From: a bacterium
GTDB taxonomy: Bacteria > Hinthialibacterota > Hinthialibacteria > Hinthialibacterales > Hinthialibacteraceae
DNA length: 64,000 nt
Direction: 5' to 3'
NCBI GenBank assembly: GCA_016125385.1
Contig: WGLV01000005.1
Location: 142,869 to 206,868 of the forward strand
In this document: positions 8,191 through 16,770 of the stretch, in pieces
Layout of the letters: the number at the start of each line of letters is the position of its first letter
Numbering within the stretch: position 1 is the first letter of the stretch
Notes under the pieces: model-generated
Databases searched by the model: none
What the model was told of the DNA's origin: nothing
The model's input: the letters and a program-made list of their open reading frames with translations, nothing else
Translations under genes and position numbers: made by a program

Positions 8191-8412
8191 TCACTTGATT
8201 TTTATTTCTTTTTTGCCTATTCCATCCGCTTCATACCAATGAAGTTCAACCTGGCGAATACTCCCATTCGACAATTCAATTATCGCCTTGCCTTTCATTT
8301 TTCTCCAACGCCCATCACCATATGTTTTCTTTAGACGCTTCAGTTCACGAATCGACCGATTTACAGCAATTGTTTCTCTCTCTGTTATCTCCCCGACAAT
8401 TTCAAAATTCAT
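8191..8412 (-). CDS. Small conserved hypothetical protein (first gene of a two-gene unit)
   Basis: A 73-residue basic protein with the recognisable pattern TIAVNRSIRELKRLKKTYGDGRW, RWRKMKGKA and ELHWYEADGIGKKEIKIK. Similar small proteins are widespread in uncultured and environmental bacteria and often precede a partner like the one at 7935-8174. Function is unknown. The gene lies in an AT-richer patch than its neighbours, consistent with an accessory origin. Confidence 0.72.
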   Translation of the reverse strand: MNFEIVGEITERETIAVNRSIRELKRLKKTYGDGRWRKMKGKAIIELSNGSIRQVELHWYEADGIGKKEIKIK

Positions 8413-8468
8413 CCATTCATGATTTCCCTTTTAGTTTAATTATTCAACTTAAATTGTACACCAAAATT

Positions 8469-8879
8469 TCAAGGGATGATTCCGCCGTCGTCGAGCGGGG
8501 GCCAGTCGAGTTCGCTGGGGGGGGAGGATTGCGGCTGAGGAAGCGTTGAAGGCCGCGACTCGCGGGCCTGGCGGCGATGAGAAACGGCGGATTTTTCGAA
8601 AAATTCTGAAATCGAAATCGTCTTGAACCAACTGGAGTACAGATCATCGAAGCCAAGCGGTTCGCCGCCGATGTCGACGTATTCGATCTGCTGCCAGGGG
8701 AAAAAGACGGTGTGGAGCATCTCACGCATCTCTTCAATGGCGCCCTCGCCCGGCGCAACGCTCTCCAGCGCCTTCACCGGGATGGTATACAGAATCAGGC
8801 CGTGTTCATCCTTGACCGTCACTTTACCCAGAAAACGCTTGCCGTTCAGCAGGTGGACTTCGACCATTTCTCCAATCAT
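8469..8879 (-). CDS. Hypothetical protein with a small beta-barrel-like N-terminus
   Basis: No family recognised. The first ~75 residues (MIGEMVEVHLLNGKRFLGKV..., then GLILYTIPV and VFFPWQQIEYVDIGG) have the strand pattern and length of an Sm/LSm-like or similar small barrel: a 'change one property of the ligand' protein rather than an enzyme. Residues from about 95 are a disordered, proline/serine-rich tail ending DWPPLDDGGIIP. The ATG at 8879 is preceded by a weak GGGA. No signal peptide. It stands alone between the small-protein unit and the glycosyltransferase. Confidence 0.6.
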   Translation of the reverse strand: MIGEMVEVHLLNGKRFLGKVTVKDEHGLILYTIPVKALESVAPGEGAIEEMREMLHTVFFPWQQIEYVDIGGEPLGFDDLYSSWFKTISISEFFEKSAVSHRRQARESRPSTLPQPQSSPPSELDWPPLDDGGIIP

Positions 8880-8954
8880 GTTTCACTTCCCTGTTGTTTT
8901 TTTTCATTATACCGCATCAGGCCGCGTCTCCCGCTTTCCTGAAACCGATAGATA

Positions 8955-10106
8955 CTATAACGCCCGGCGGGCGGCGGGAAACGAGCGCAGAACGCTCAGC
9001 ATCCCATCGACCCGTGCGGCGTAGTGGTGGTCTCGTTCGCAGCGGGCGCGGCCTCGCGCGATCACCCGCCTGCATTCCAGAACGTGTTCGAGGTAGAAGT
9101 CGATTTTGGCGCGGAGGTCATCCACATCGCTCCAATAGATCGCCTCGACGCCGGGTTCAAAATAGCGCGGGGCGGCTGGAACCCAGTCGGACAGCAGGAA
9201 TCCACCCGCAAGCGGGGCGTTAAAGTCACGCTGATTGAGGCTTCCGAGACATTGAATGCTATGGATGTTGATATTGACGCGGGCGCTGGCGAAGAGATCG
9301 GGCAGTTCGGTGACGGGGTCGATCCGCCCATGGAATTTCTTTAATAATGGTGAATCTTTCAGTAAAACCGGCCAATCTTCGTTGCCATAAATGCGCAGAT
9401 CGTAATCGGAAAGGGATTCCATAACGCGGATGCGATAGCGGTTGTTCGCTTCCCAATACAGGTAGTTGGCCACCTGGGGCTGAATCTGGATGCACTTGCC
9501 CGGCGCATACGGCTCAAGGATGGCGAGTTCATCGAAAGTCCGCCCGCGTTCCACCAGTTTCCGTTCGACCAGACGGTCGACGTAATCCCGCATTTCCGGG
9601 GAGAGCTGGGCGCGGCGCGCGGACTGGTCGATCACGCCTCCCACAAAGCAGACATCGCAGCAGAAATGGTTTTTCATGACGCCCACGCGATCAACGTCAG
9701 ACGCGAGAGGCATAAAGCCGACTCCACCGGGATGGTGAGACTGGAGGAAGTCGAGATAGGTTTCATCAAAACTGAAGGCGAATTCGACAGGCTCGAATGG
9801 ACGGTCGACAAAAAAGCGCGGGTCATCGAGATACCATACAATTTTGTTTGTCGAGCGCAGCCACGATTCCACATCCAGTTGCAGATACTCATACAGTTGC
9901 CCGGCGGATTGGTTGATGAGGAGAATCCAGCCGGGACGGGTTTTGAGCAGATCATCACGAAGCGTTTTTTTTGAGGCGGGATCGAGCAGCGGCGCCAGGG
10001 CCAGACGCGCGTCCCACCCCATTTCACGCAATGTGTTGAATATTCTTCGCTTGAATAAGCCGAAGCCACGGTCGGCGGGGTCAGAATAACTCCAGATGAC
10101 GGGCAT
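8955..10106 (-). CDS. CgeB-like glycosyltransferase (DUF3880/GT4-type)
   Basis: GT-B fold protein of the CgeB/spore-maturation-like group. N-terminal domain: IVWYLDDPRFF, which matches the group's W-DDP motif, and FVGGVIDQSARR at the start of the second domain. The C-terminal nucleotide-sugar-binding half shows YDLRIYGNEDWP, FASARVNINIHS and LNQRDFNAPLAGGFLLSDW, the usual donor-site block. It is expected to transfer a sugar in the cytoplasm, but donor and acceptor are unknown; such proteins often glycosylate surface polymers or flagellin. AAGGA precedes the ATG. It is a single gene, divergent from the cytochrome c assembly genes. Confidence 0.86.
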   Translation of the reverse strand: MPVIWSYSDPADRGFGLFKRRIFNTLREMGWDARLALAPLLDPASKKTLRDDLLKTRPGWILLINQSAGQLYEYLQLDVESWLRSTNKIVWYLDDPRFFVDRPFEPVEFAFSFDETYLDFLQSHHPGGVGFMPLASDVDRVGVMKNHFCCDVCFVGGVIDQSARRAQLSPEMRDYVDRLVERKLVERGRTFDELAILEPYAPGKCIQIQPQVANYLYWEANNRYRIRVMESLSDYDLRIYGNEDWPVLLKDSPLLKKFHGRIDPVTELPDLFASARVNINIHSIQCLGSLNQRDFNAPLAGGFLLSDWVPAAPRYFEPGVEAIYWSDVDDLRAKIDFYLEHVLECRRVIARGRARCERDHHYAARVDGMLSVLRSFPAARRAL

Positions 10107-10235
10107 TTACGGTTTTTCCTTTAATCGAATATCACGATACCCGAGTTTAATCGTTATTTAAGGACGCTCTTTTATTCCATCGATTGAAAAGAATGGATTA
10201 ACCCCTTAAAAACCAAGAATTATCCGGCTCTAATC

Positions 10236-10263
10236 TTGGGTTAACCCTCCAATCGGGTATACT
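10236..10263 (+). promoter_or_regulatory. Probable sigma-70-type promoter for resB-ccsA
   Basis: TTGGGT at 10236-10241 and TATACT at 10258-10263 are separated by 16 bases, about 75 bases before the resB ATG. This is a match by eye only. Confidence 0.45.
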
Positions 10264-10336
10264 TAACAAAGAGTTTGAGTAAGCATATCTAAATAGGCAG
10301 CATCGAATAAAAAATCCAAAAAAGCAAAGTGCATCC

Positions 10337-12178
10337 ATGAACAAGAAACTCTCATCTTTGGGTCAGTCGCTTTTCGAATTTCTCGCTTCATTGAAACTGG
10401 CGGTCATCCTTCTCCTGATCTTCGTCGTTTTACTCAGCGCCGCGACCATTCTCGAATCGAAAACCAGCACGGAAGAAGCCCAGCGTCTTATTTACGGGAC
10501 CGCGTGGTTTGATTTTCTGCTTTTTGTGCTGGGAATCAACGTCTTGTGTTCAGCGATGATCCGGTTTCCGTGGAAGAAGAAGCAGATTGGCTTTCTGATC
10601 ACCCACGCCGGCATTCTGATCATCCTGATCGGGTCATTGATGACGCGCAAGTTCGGGATGGAAGGCCAGTTGATGTTGTCGGAAGGCGAAGTGGGCGATT
10701 CGATCCGAATGAATCAGGTCGCGCTGAGCGTGAGCGCACCCCAGTTGAACGCCTTCGAGTCATTTAATCCACAGAAGTTCATGGCGAGCGGCATCCCCGC
10801 CGGAAAAGCCTTGAAGTATTCCATCGGCGACAGCGGGCTGGTTTGTTACGTCAACCAATATTTTTCGAACCCCCGCCAGGATGAATCGATCACTAACGAT
10901 GGAACGTCAAAGAATCCAGCGGTTCGAGTGGCGCTGAAGCGTCCCGAACTGGAACAGGTCAGCGCGCGAGACTGGCTGGTCGCCAGCGATCCGCAGCGTA
11001 ACGTCATGGATTTTGGCATGGCCAAGGTCGTGTTTTCACGCGCGGAGACGGAGGAGGCGCTGGCGAACGCTCTGAAGGCGCCCGGTCAGGAAGACGCCGC
11101 CACCGAATCCAAAGGTTCGCTGGCCGTGAAGGACGCATCAGGCGAAACGGTGACGACGTTCAGCCTCGAGCAGATTCTGAAAGAGCCGATTACTTTTGAA
11201 TACAAGGGCGAACAATACGCGATCAATGAAGAGCAGTATTTCGAACGCGCCAAGGTGGATGGTTCGGAACTGGTTAACGACCCATCCAGCGCGGTGAACC
11301 CCGTAATCCGACTGACAATTAACGGTCCCAAAGGTCCTGAAAAACACATGGCGTTCGCGCTGTTTCCTGAATTCGGGTCGATGCACGGAGGAGAATCAGC
11401 AGCCGGTTTCAACGTGACGTTTCAATATAACCAAGACAGCGGCGGCTCAGTGCAACCGGAAAACCGTCTCGATCTGGTGTATGGGCCGGACGATCAGTTG
11501 CACTACCGGACGATGAATTCAGGCGGTTTTTCAGCGAACGGCATCGTCAAAGCAGGCGAAACGCTGAATACTACATGGAACAATCTGGGCCTGCTGGTGG
11601 AAGAGGTTTACCCCAACGCCCGGGTTGAATCGGCGATCGTCGACGCCGGAGAAAACGCGCCGGGACCGCATAACAATCCGCTGGTTCACGTGCGTCTTGA
11701 AAACAACACCGGCGGCAGCGCGGAAGGGTATGTTCCATTCAACTCGCCGCGGCGCATGATGGTGGGTTCGACGCCGGTCACGGTGGAATTCGGTCAACGG
11801 AATTATCCACTGGGCTTCCAGATTCAGCTGCTCGATTTCCGCGCGCCCCGCTATCCCGGCACCAATCGGCCGATGCGGTTCGAGAGCGACGTCATGCTGA
11901 TCGATCAGGCGAACAGCGTCCAGCGCAAGCAGAAAGTTTATATGAATAACCCGCTGGATTACAATAATTTCAAGGTGTACCAGTCGAGTTATATCGAAGG
12001 ACAGAATGGTCAACCGGATGTTTCGATCTTCACCGTCGCCAAGGCGCCGGGAACGCCGGTCATTTACGTTGGGTCGATCGTACTCTGTCTCGGCATGATT
12101 TTCATCTTTGGCTCGAAGAAATACGGCTACCGAAAATCGTCTCCGTTCACCACGGGGCAAGTCATTGAAGGAGAATGA
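10337..12178 (+). CDS. resB: ResB-like cytochrome c biogenesis protein
   Basis: One half of the system II (Ccs) machinery, which carries heme across the inner membrane and attaches it to apocytochrome c. Seen: three N-terminal membrane segments (about 14-38, 55-75, 84-102; the third contains THAGILIILIG with a conserved histidine), a long periplasmic region (about 105-565), and a final membrane helix (IYVGSIVLCLGMIFIFGS) before a short cytoplasmic tail. Length (613 aa) fits ResB/Ccs1 proteins with large periplasmic domains. It overlaps the next gene, ccsA, by four bases, so the two partners are translationally coupled. No strong ribosome binding site is visible. Confidence 0.9.
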   Translation: MNKKLSSLGQSLFEFLASLKLAVILLLIFVVLLSAATILESKTSTEEAQRLIYGTAWFDFLLFVLGINVLCSAMIRFPWKKKQIGFLITHAGILIILIGSLMTRKFGMEGQLMLSEGEVGDSIRMNQVALSVSAPQLNAFESFNPQKFMASGIPAGKALKYSIGDSGLVCYVNQYFSNPRQDESITNDGTSKNPAVRVALKRPELEQVSARDWLVASDPQRNVMDFGMAKVVFSRAETEEALANALKAPGQEDAATESKGSLAVKDASGETVTTFSLEQILKEPITFEYKGEQYAINEEQYFERAKVDGSELVNDPSSAVNPVIRLTINGPKGPEKHMAFALFPEFGSMHGGESAAGFNVTFQYNQDSGGSVQPENRLDLVYGPDDQLHYRTMNSGGFSANGIVKAGETLNTTWNNLGLLVEEVYPNARVESAIVDAGENAPGPHNNPLVHVRLENNTGGSAEGYVPFNSPRRMMVGSTPVTVEFGQRNYPLGFQIQLLDFRAPRYPGTNRPMRFESDVMLIDQANSVQRKQKVYMNNPLDYNNFKVYQSSYIEGQNGQPDVSIFTVAKAPGTPVIYVGSIVLCLGMIFIFGSKKYGYRKSSPFTTGQVIEGE

Positions 12179-13881
12179 TCGTGAAAATGATCAACCGCAC
12201 TTTATTCAGCATCCTGTCTCTACTCACGTTCGCGGTTCCCTCGTTCGGCCAGGCTTCTTTTAACTACGATGCGCTGAACAGCATCCCGGTTCAGGAGGGA
12301 GGCCGAATCAAACCGCTGCAGACGTTCGCGGGCGAATCGGTCAAAGCCATTTCTGGGCAATGGAAATTTCAGGGCCGTGAACCAGTTAACACGCTTTTGC
12401 TCTTCCTGTCGTCGGATGACTGGGCTGACGCCAAAATCGTGAAGATCGGGTACATCCCTCTGAAAGAAAAACTGGGGCTCGACACCGATCAGATGCGTTT
12501 CGCGGTCAACGAGATCATCGCCAACCAGAAGTTTCAGGATTTCGCCAGCGAGGTTTCACAGAAAAGCCGTTCCGGGGCGAAGATGGACCATCTGGAAAGT
12601 GAGATGGGTACGTTGATTCACCAGATCACGACCTACCAGATGCTGGTATCCGGCGAGATGTTGACCATGGTTCCGCCGCCGCCCGGTTCGGAAGAAGGCG
12701 CCCATTGGGCTTCCGTCGGCGATCTCAGCGCTTACCCCAAAGAGACGCAAGACAAAATTCTCAACACGTTTCGTGACGTCATCACCGCGTTTCATCACGG
12801 CGACACGTCCGCATTCGATCAGTCAAGCCAATCGATGAAGACGCTGCTCGCGCAGTTGAATCCGGAAGCGTATCCGCCGAAGGTTCAGATTCAGCGCGAG
12901 ATTTTCTATAACGAATCCCGCCCATTTCTGATGTCGTGGATCATTTACCTGACCGCGTTCATTCTGATTCTGCTGGCGTTTTATTTCACGAAAAGCAAAG
13001 CGCTCTACTGGAGCGGGATGGCGTTCGCGGTGGGCGGTTTTCTCTATCATGGATACGGCCTGTTGTTGCGCGCACTGATCGCGGGGCGTCCGCCGGTATC
13101 GAACATGTATGAGACGGTGGTGTTCGTCGGCTGGGGCATCATTCTTTTCGCACTGATCTTTGAATTCATCTATCAGCGGAAATGGTACGTCGCGGTCGGC
13201 TCGTTCGTGGGAACGGGAATGCTGATTCTCGCGGACATTCTGCCTTTCGACCCGAACATCGAACCGCTGGTTCCGGTTTTGCGCAGCAACTACTGGTTGA
13301 TCATTCACGTACTGACCATCACCATCAGCTACAGCGCCTTCGCGCTGGCGATGGGCTTGGCGCACGTTAACCTGTTCGTCTATTTCTACCGCCCCAACAA
13401 CAAGGCCCTGTTGCGCGAGTTGAGCTTGTTCCTCTATCGCGTGTTGCAGGTCGGCGTCGTGCTGCTGGCGGCCGGCACCATTCTCGGCGGCGTATGGGCG
13501 GCCGAGTCATGGGGCCGCTTCTGGGGCTGGGACCCGAAAGAGACCTGGGCGCTGATTTCCCTGCTGGGTTACATGGCGGTGCTGCACGCTCGCTATACGG
13601 GCTGGATTCACGATTTCGGCACCGCGGTGGGTTCGATTCTCGGCTTTTTCCTTGTCCTGATGACCTGGTACGGCGTGAACTTCGTTCTGGCGACCGGCCT
13701 GCATAGCTATGGTTTCGGCGTAGGCGGCGGCATGTACGTTCTGGGATATCTGGCTGCTGAGTTTATCTTCATGGGCGCTGTCATCTGGAAGTATACGCGC
13801 TACAAAAACATGGTCGCGGCCAGCCGCGCGGCGAATGACGCTTCGTCATCAATCGCCAATCAGGCTCCGAGCGCTTCCTAG
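12175..13881 (+). CDS. ccsA: CcsA/ResC-like cytochrome c assembly protein
   Basis: Heme-handling partner of ResB in system II cytochrome c synthesis. The N-terminus has a signal-like segment followed by a ~230-residue periplasmic extension; multiple membrane helices start at about residue 248. The heme-binding WWD signature is seen as ESWGRFWGWDPKETWAL, and histidines lie at expected flanking sites (LIIHVLTITISYSAFAL, GLHSYGF). The N-terminal extension is longer than in plastid CcsA and recalls fused or Bacteroidetes-type proteins. The ATG at 12175 overlaps the resB stop; a GTG at 12181 is better spaced (eight bases) from GGAG and may be the true start. Confidence 0.92.
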   Translation: MIVKMINRTLFSILSLLTFAVPSFGQASFNYDALNSIPVQEGGRIKPLQTFAGESVKAISGQWKFQGREPVNTLLLFLSSDDWADAKIVKIGYIPLKEKLGLDTDQMRFAVNEIIANQKFQDFASEVSQKSRSGAKMDHLESEMGTLIHQITTYQMLVSGEMLTMVPPPPGSEEGAHWASVGDLSAYPKETQDKILNTFRDVITAFHHGDTSAFDQSSQSMKTLLAQLNPEAYPPKVQIQREIFYNESRPFLMSWIIYLTAFILILLAFYFTKSKALYWSGMAFAVGGFLYHGYGLLLRALIAGRPPVSNMYETVVFVGWGIILFALIFEFIYQRKWYVAVGSFVGTGMLILADILPFDPNIEPLVPVLRSNYWLIIHVLTITISYSAFALAMGLAHVNLFVYFYRPNNKALLRELSLFLYRVLQVGVVLLAAGTILGGVWAAESWGRFWGWDPKETWALISLLGYMAVLHARYTGWIHDFGTAVGSILGFFLVLMTWYGVNFVLATGLHSYGFGVGGGMYVLGYLAAEFIFMGAVIWKYTRYKNMVAASRAANDASSSIANQAPSAS

Positions 13882-14028
13882 CGGGCAGTGCCCGCTGCCC
13901 ATCTTTTGGGTTGAACGAACCAAGCGCTCCCGCTGGTCGCTGGCGCAGAATGGATTGAGAAGCGATCACAGAATGTTGATGAACGAAAAACGTTAATTTG
14001 TCTAAAAGAAACGTAAAAATCGCCAAAG

Positions 14029-14060
14029 AAAGGGGCGGGTTTGAAACCCGCCCCTTTTGT
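14029..14060. terminator. Rho-independent terminator between convergent ccsA and the TIM-barrel gene
   Basis: A GC-rich hairpin, AGGGGCGGGTTT pairing with AAACCCGCCCCT, is followed by TTTTGTTG on the plus strand and by an A/T-rich run on the other. It can serve both converging transcripts. Confidence 0.9.
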
Positions 14061-14081
14061 TGTTGACACGTTGTTCGAAAC

Positions 14082-15167
14082 TCAGGTCAGCAGGGTATCC
14101 ATGAACTTGATACTGCGTTCCAAGTCATACATCTGCTGCTTGCCGAGGTCTTCTTTCGGGCGATCGGCGGGATGCTGATAGGGTTTCCCCTGTTCGGCCA
14201 TCGCCGCGAACAGGGCGAAATCCTTCGCGGGGATGTCTTCATATCCGTTCCAGAATTCGGGTTTGAAATAGGCGTACTGGCGCGGATCGTTGATCCAGTT
14301 GATGATTTCGAGAATGAACGGTTGATCGGGGCACAGTTTTTTCCAGGTGGAGAGATACTGGTTCCAATCGAGCTGGCCGTCTCCGGGCGAGCACCACGCG
14401 ACTTTGGCGCCGTCTTCATATCGCCAGATAGCGCTGTCGCGCATGCCGGAGCATTTCACGTACGGTCCGAGAATCTCAAGATTGCTTTGCGGGCTTTCGA
14501 GGGTCCATGCCGCATTGCCGGAATCGATGGTGGCGCCGACGAAATCGGGACCGGCGTTTTCAATAACCCACTTGAGTTCCCACGCCTGCATATCTCCGGC
14601 GTGATTCTCAACAGCGATATGAACGCCCGCGTCGAGCGCCTTCCCGCGAACTTTTTTCAGCGTCTCCACCATCGCCTGCATGTGCCGGCGGATGCCGCCA
14701 TCGTAGGTTCGATCCTGCCCGGTCCCCTGATAGCAGCGAGCCACGGGAGAGCCCAGCGTTCTGGCGACGCGAATGACGAGATCGAGATGTTCTTCAGCGG
14801 TTCCCCACTTGTTGTTGAACGCCTTTGAGGTGGGGCAGACGCCGCCGGTTCCCGCGTAGAGTTGAATGCCGTAGCCGTCCGCTTTCGCTTTCAAGTCTTT
14901 CAGGTAGGCGTCGTCGAGACTTTCATAGATGTCGAGATCGGAAAAGAGGACGAGATCAACGCCCAACTGATTGGCGTAATCGACGATTTGGGGCGCCTTC
15001 CACTCCAACGCGCGGATGGAGAAGTTGTCGAACCCGAGCGGAATGGAACGTTTTTTCGCCCTGGCTTGCGCCGCAAGCGATGGCGCCGCGTTCAACGCCG
15101 CCGATGCGGCGGCCGCCGCGCTGATCTGGATGAATCGTCTTCTATCGCTTCGAATCACTTCATTCAT
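14082..15167 (-). CDS. Tat-exported sugar phosphate isomerase/epimerase-like TIM-barrel protein
   Basis: Xylose-isomerase-like TIM barrel (AP endonuclease family 2 fold). The N-terminus carries a twin-arginine signal (SDRRRFIQISAAAAASAA), so a folded, metal-containing protein is probably exported. Barrel signposts: LGFDNFSIRALEWKAPQIVD, GVHIAVENHAGD (metal-ligand glutamate), DFVGATIDSGNA (aspartate/asparagine), and QPFILEIIN near the C-terminal strand. Substrate is unknown; relatives include inositol catabolism and sugar epimerase enzymes. AGGAG precedes the ATG. It is a single gene, convergent with ccsA. Confidence 0.87.
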   Translation of the reverse strand: MNEVIRSDRRRFIQISAAAAASAALNAAPSLAAQARAKKRSIPLGFDNFSIRALEWKAPQIVDYANQLGVDLVLFSDLDIYESLDDAYLKDLKAKADGYGIQLYAGTGGVCPTSKAFNNKWGTAEEHLDLVIRVARTLGSPVARCYQGTGQDRTYDGGIRRHMQAMVETLKKVRGKALDAGVHIAVENHAGDMQAWELKWVIENAGPDFVGATIDSGNAAWTLESPQSNLEILGPYVKCSGMRDSAIWRYEDGAKVAWCSPGDGQLDWNQYLSTWKKLCPDQPFILEIINWINDPRQYAYFKPEFWNGYEDIPAKDFALFAAMAEQGKPYQHPADRPKEDLGKQQMYDLERSIKFMDTLLT

Positions 15168-15368
15168 GTTGAGGTCTCCTCAAACGGATTGTTTCCAGCG
15201 GACTAACGCCGTATCAAACACACTACGTTACCATATTCAACGTCTGGATAAAGAAGGCGGACGATATGTAAGAAGGCAAAAAAAGTTCCAGCACAGGTGA
15301 AGCGCGGCTTCGGCAAACAGCGGCTTGCTCGTATTATTGGTATTGATTACTCAGCTGAGTTACGACGA

Positions 15369-15396
15369 AAATCAATATAGTAATAACTATTGATTT
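15369..15396 (+). promoter_or_regulatory. Inverted repeat upstream of rnd (possible operator)
   Basis: AAATCAATA (15369-15377) and its exact complement TATTGATTT (15388-15396) with a 10-base spacer lie 55 bases before the ribonuclease D gene, in the divergent region shared with the TIM-barrel gene. A regulator-binding role is only a guess. Confidence 0.3.
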
Positions 15397-15450
15397 CAGG
15401 GGTGGCCGGGCGGATGGCCCGCTCCCCATTCGTAGAAATGGATTGGGAAT

Positions 15451-16671
15451 ATGCAGCATCGCGATTTAATCGATTCACCGGAACGCATCGCCGAATGCGC
15501 GGAGAGCCTGCGTTCGGCGGACATCATCGCCGTCGATACTGAATTTATCCGTGAACGCACCTTTTATCCGACGCTGGAAATCATTCAGGTGGCCACGCGG
15601 AGCGAATCATGGCTGATCGACGCCCGCGCGTTTTTAAACCGCAAAGATTCAGGCGGACTGGGAGAATTGCGTCCTCTTTTTGACGTGTTAGCCGATCCCG
15701 GCGTATTGAAGGTTTTGCACGCCGCTCAGGCCGATCAGGAATGCTTCTACACCAGCTTTGAAATCACCGCACAGCCTTCTTTCGATACCGCGCTGGCGGC
15801 CGCTCTGCTTGGATACGGCGACAACATCAGCCTGCGGAACCTGCTGCGCGACGCGCTGGGCATCCGCATCAAAAAAGGCCACGCGCGCAGCCACTGGACG
15901 ATGCGCCCCCTGCCCGACCCCATGATCACCTACGCCCTGTCAGACGTTGAGCATCTGGTCGAGTTGTGTGAAAAACTGCTGGATGAACTCGATGAAAAAG
16001 GGCGGCGCGGCTGGGCGATGGAGCTCTCGCGCGATCTGGAAGACCCCCGGCAGTATGAACCCCAACCGGATGAGATCGCCAAGCGATTATCGAAAAGCGG
16101 CCGGATCAACTCGAAAACGTATCCGGTGTTGTTTGAGCTGGCGCGCTGGCGCGAGGATCGCATCCGGGAGTTGAACATTCCGCGCAAGTGGTTGGTCGAC
16201 GATGGCGTATTGCTCGATCTGGCCGAAACGAGACCCAAAGACCTCAAACAACTTCAAATGTTCCGAGGCATTCCCAAGGATGAAATCGCCGCGCAGGGCG
16301 AGCGCATTCTTGCAGCGATCGAACGGGGGCGGCAAGGGGAACCCCGGCGCCCCGAACCCGCGCCGTCTTCGCTGAAAAACGAAGACTCCAGCGTGGTGGA
16401 CGTATTGCGTTGTTTTCTGGAGATTCAGGCGGAAAAACACGGCGTGGCTTCGCGCTTTTTGATTTCACCGCGAATGATGCCTTATCTGTTCCGTTCGGGA
16501 ATCGATTGCGCGCAGGACCTGATCGACAAAGGCGTGTTGACGCAGGCGGCGGCGGATCTGATGGGCGAAGAGTTGATCGACTTCCTGAAGGGGCGGCGGG
16601 CCATCGCGTTGCGGAACGGCCGGGTGGAGATCGTCGCGTCGGAAGCGACCGCCGAGATGGACGTGGACTGA
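15451..16671 (+). CDS. rnd: Ribonuclease D
   Basis: 3'-5' exoribonuclease of the DEDDy family that trims tRNA and other small RNA precursors. The catalytic domain is clear: D29 and E31 in IAVDTEFIRERTFYP, the second acidic motif in LHAAQADQECF, and the final YALSDVEHL (tyrosine plus aspartate). Conserved SLRNLLRDALGI follows the QPSFDTALAA block. C-terminal HRDC-like helical domains fill about residues 220-400, as in E. coli RNase D; total length (406 aa) is typical. The ribosome binding site is weak. A terminator follows directly. Confidence 0.94.
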   Translation: MQHRDLIDSPERIAECAESLRSADIIAVDTEFIRERTFYPTLEIIQVATRSESWLIDARAFLNRKDSGGLGELRPLFDVLADPGVLKVLHAAQADQECFYTSFEITAQPSFDTALAAALLGYGDNISLRNLLRDALGIRIKKGHARSHWTMRPLPDPMITYALSDVEHLVELCEKLLDELDEKGRRGWAMELSRDLEDPRQYEPQPDEIAKRLSKSGRINSKTYPVLFELARWREDRIRELNIPRKWLVDDGVLLDLAETRPKDLKQLQMFRGIPKDEIAAQGERILAAIERGRQGEPRRPEPAPSSLKNEDSSVVDVLRCFLEIQAEKHGVASRFLISPRMMPYLFRSGIDCAQDLIDKGVLTQAAADLMGEELIDFLKGRRAIALRNGRVEIVASEATAEMDVD

Positions 16672-16712
16672 TTTTTTAATATTTCCTCCAATCAACAACG
16701 AACAATAAAACG

Positions 16713-16748
16713 AAAAAGAGGGGAGCCGAGCGGCTTCCCTCTTTTGTT
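16713..16748 (+). terminator. Rho-independent terminator after rnd
   Basis: A hairpin AAGAGGGGAGCCG / CGGCTTCCCTCTT with a two-base loop is followed by TTTGTTT, in the gap between rnd and the convergent giant surface gene. Confidence 0.88.
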
Positions 16749-16770
16749 TCGTGCGATGCAGCGAGATGCG

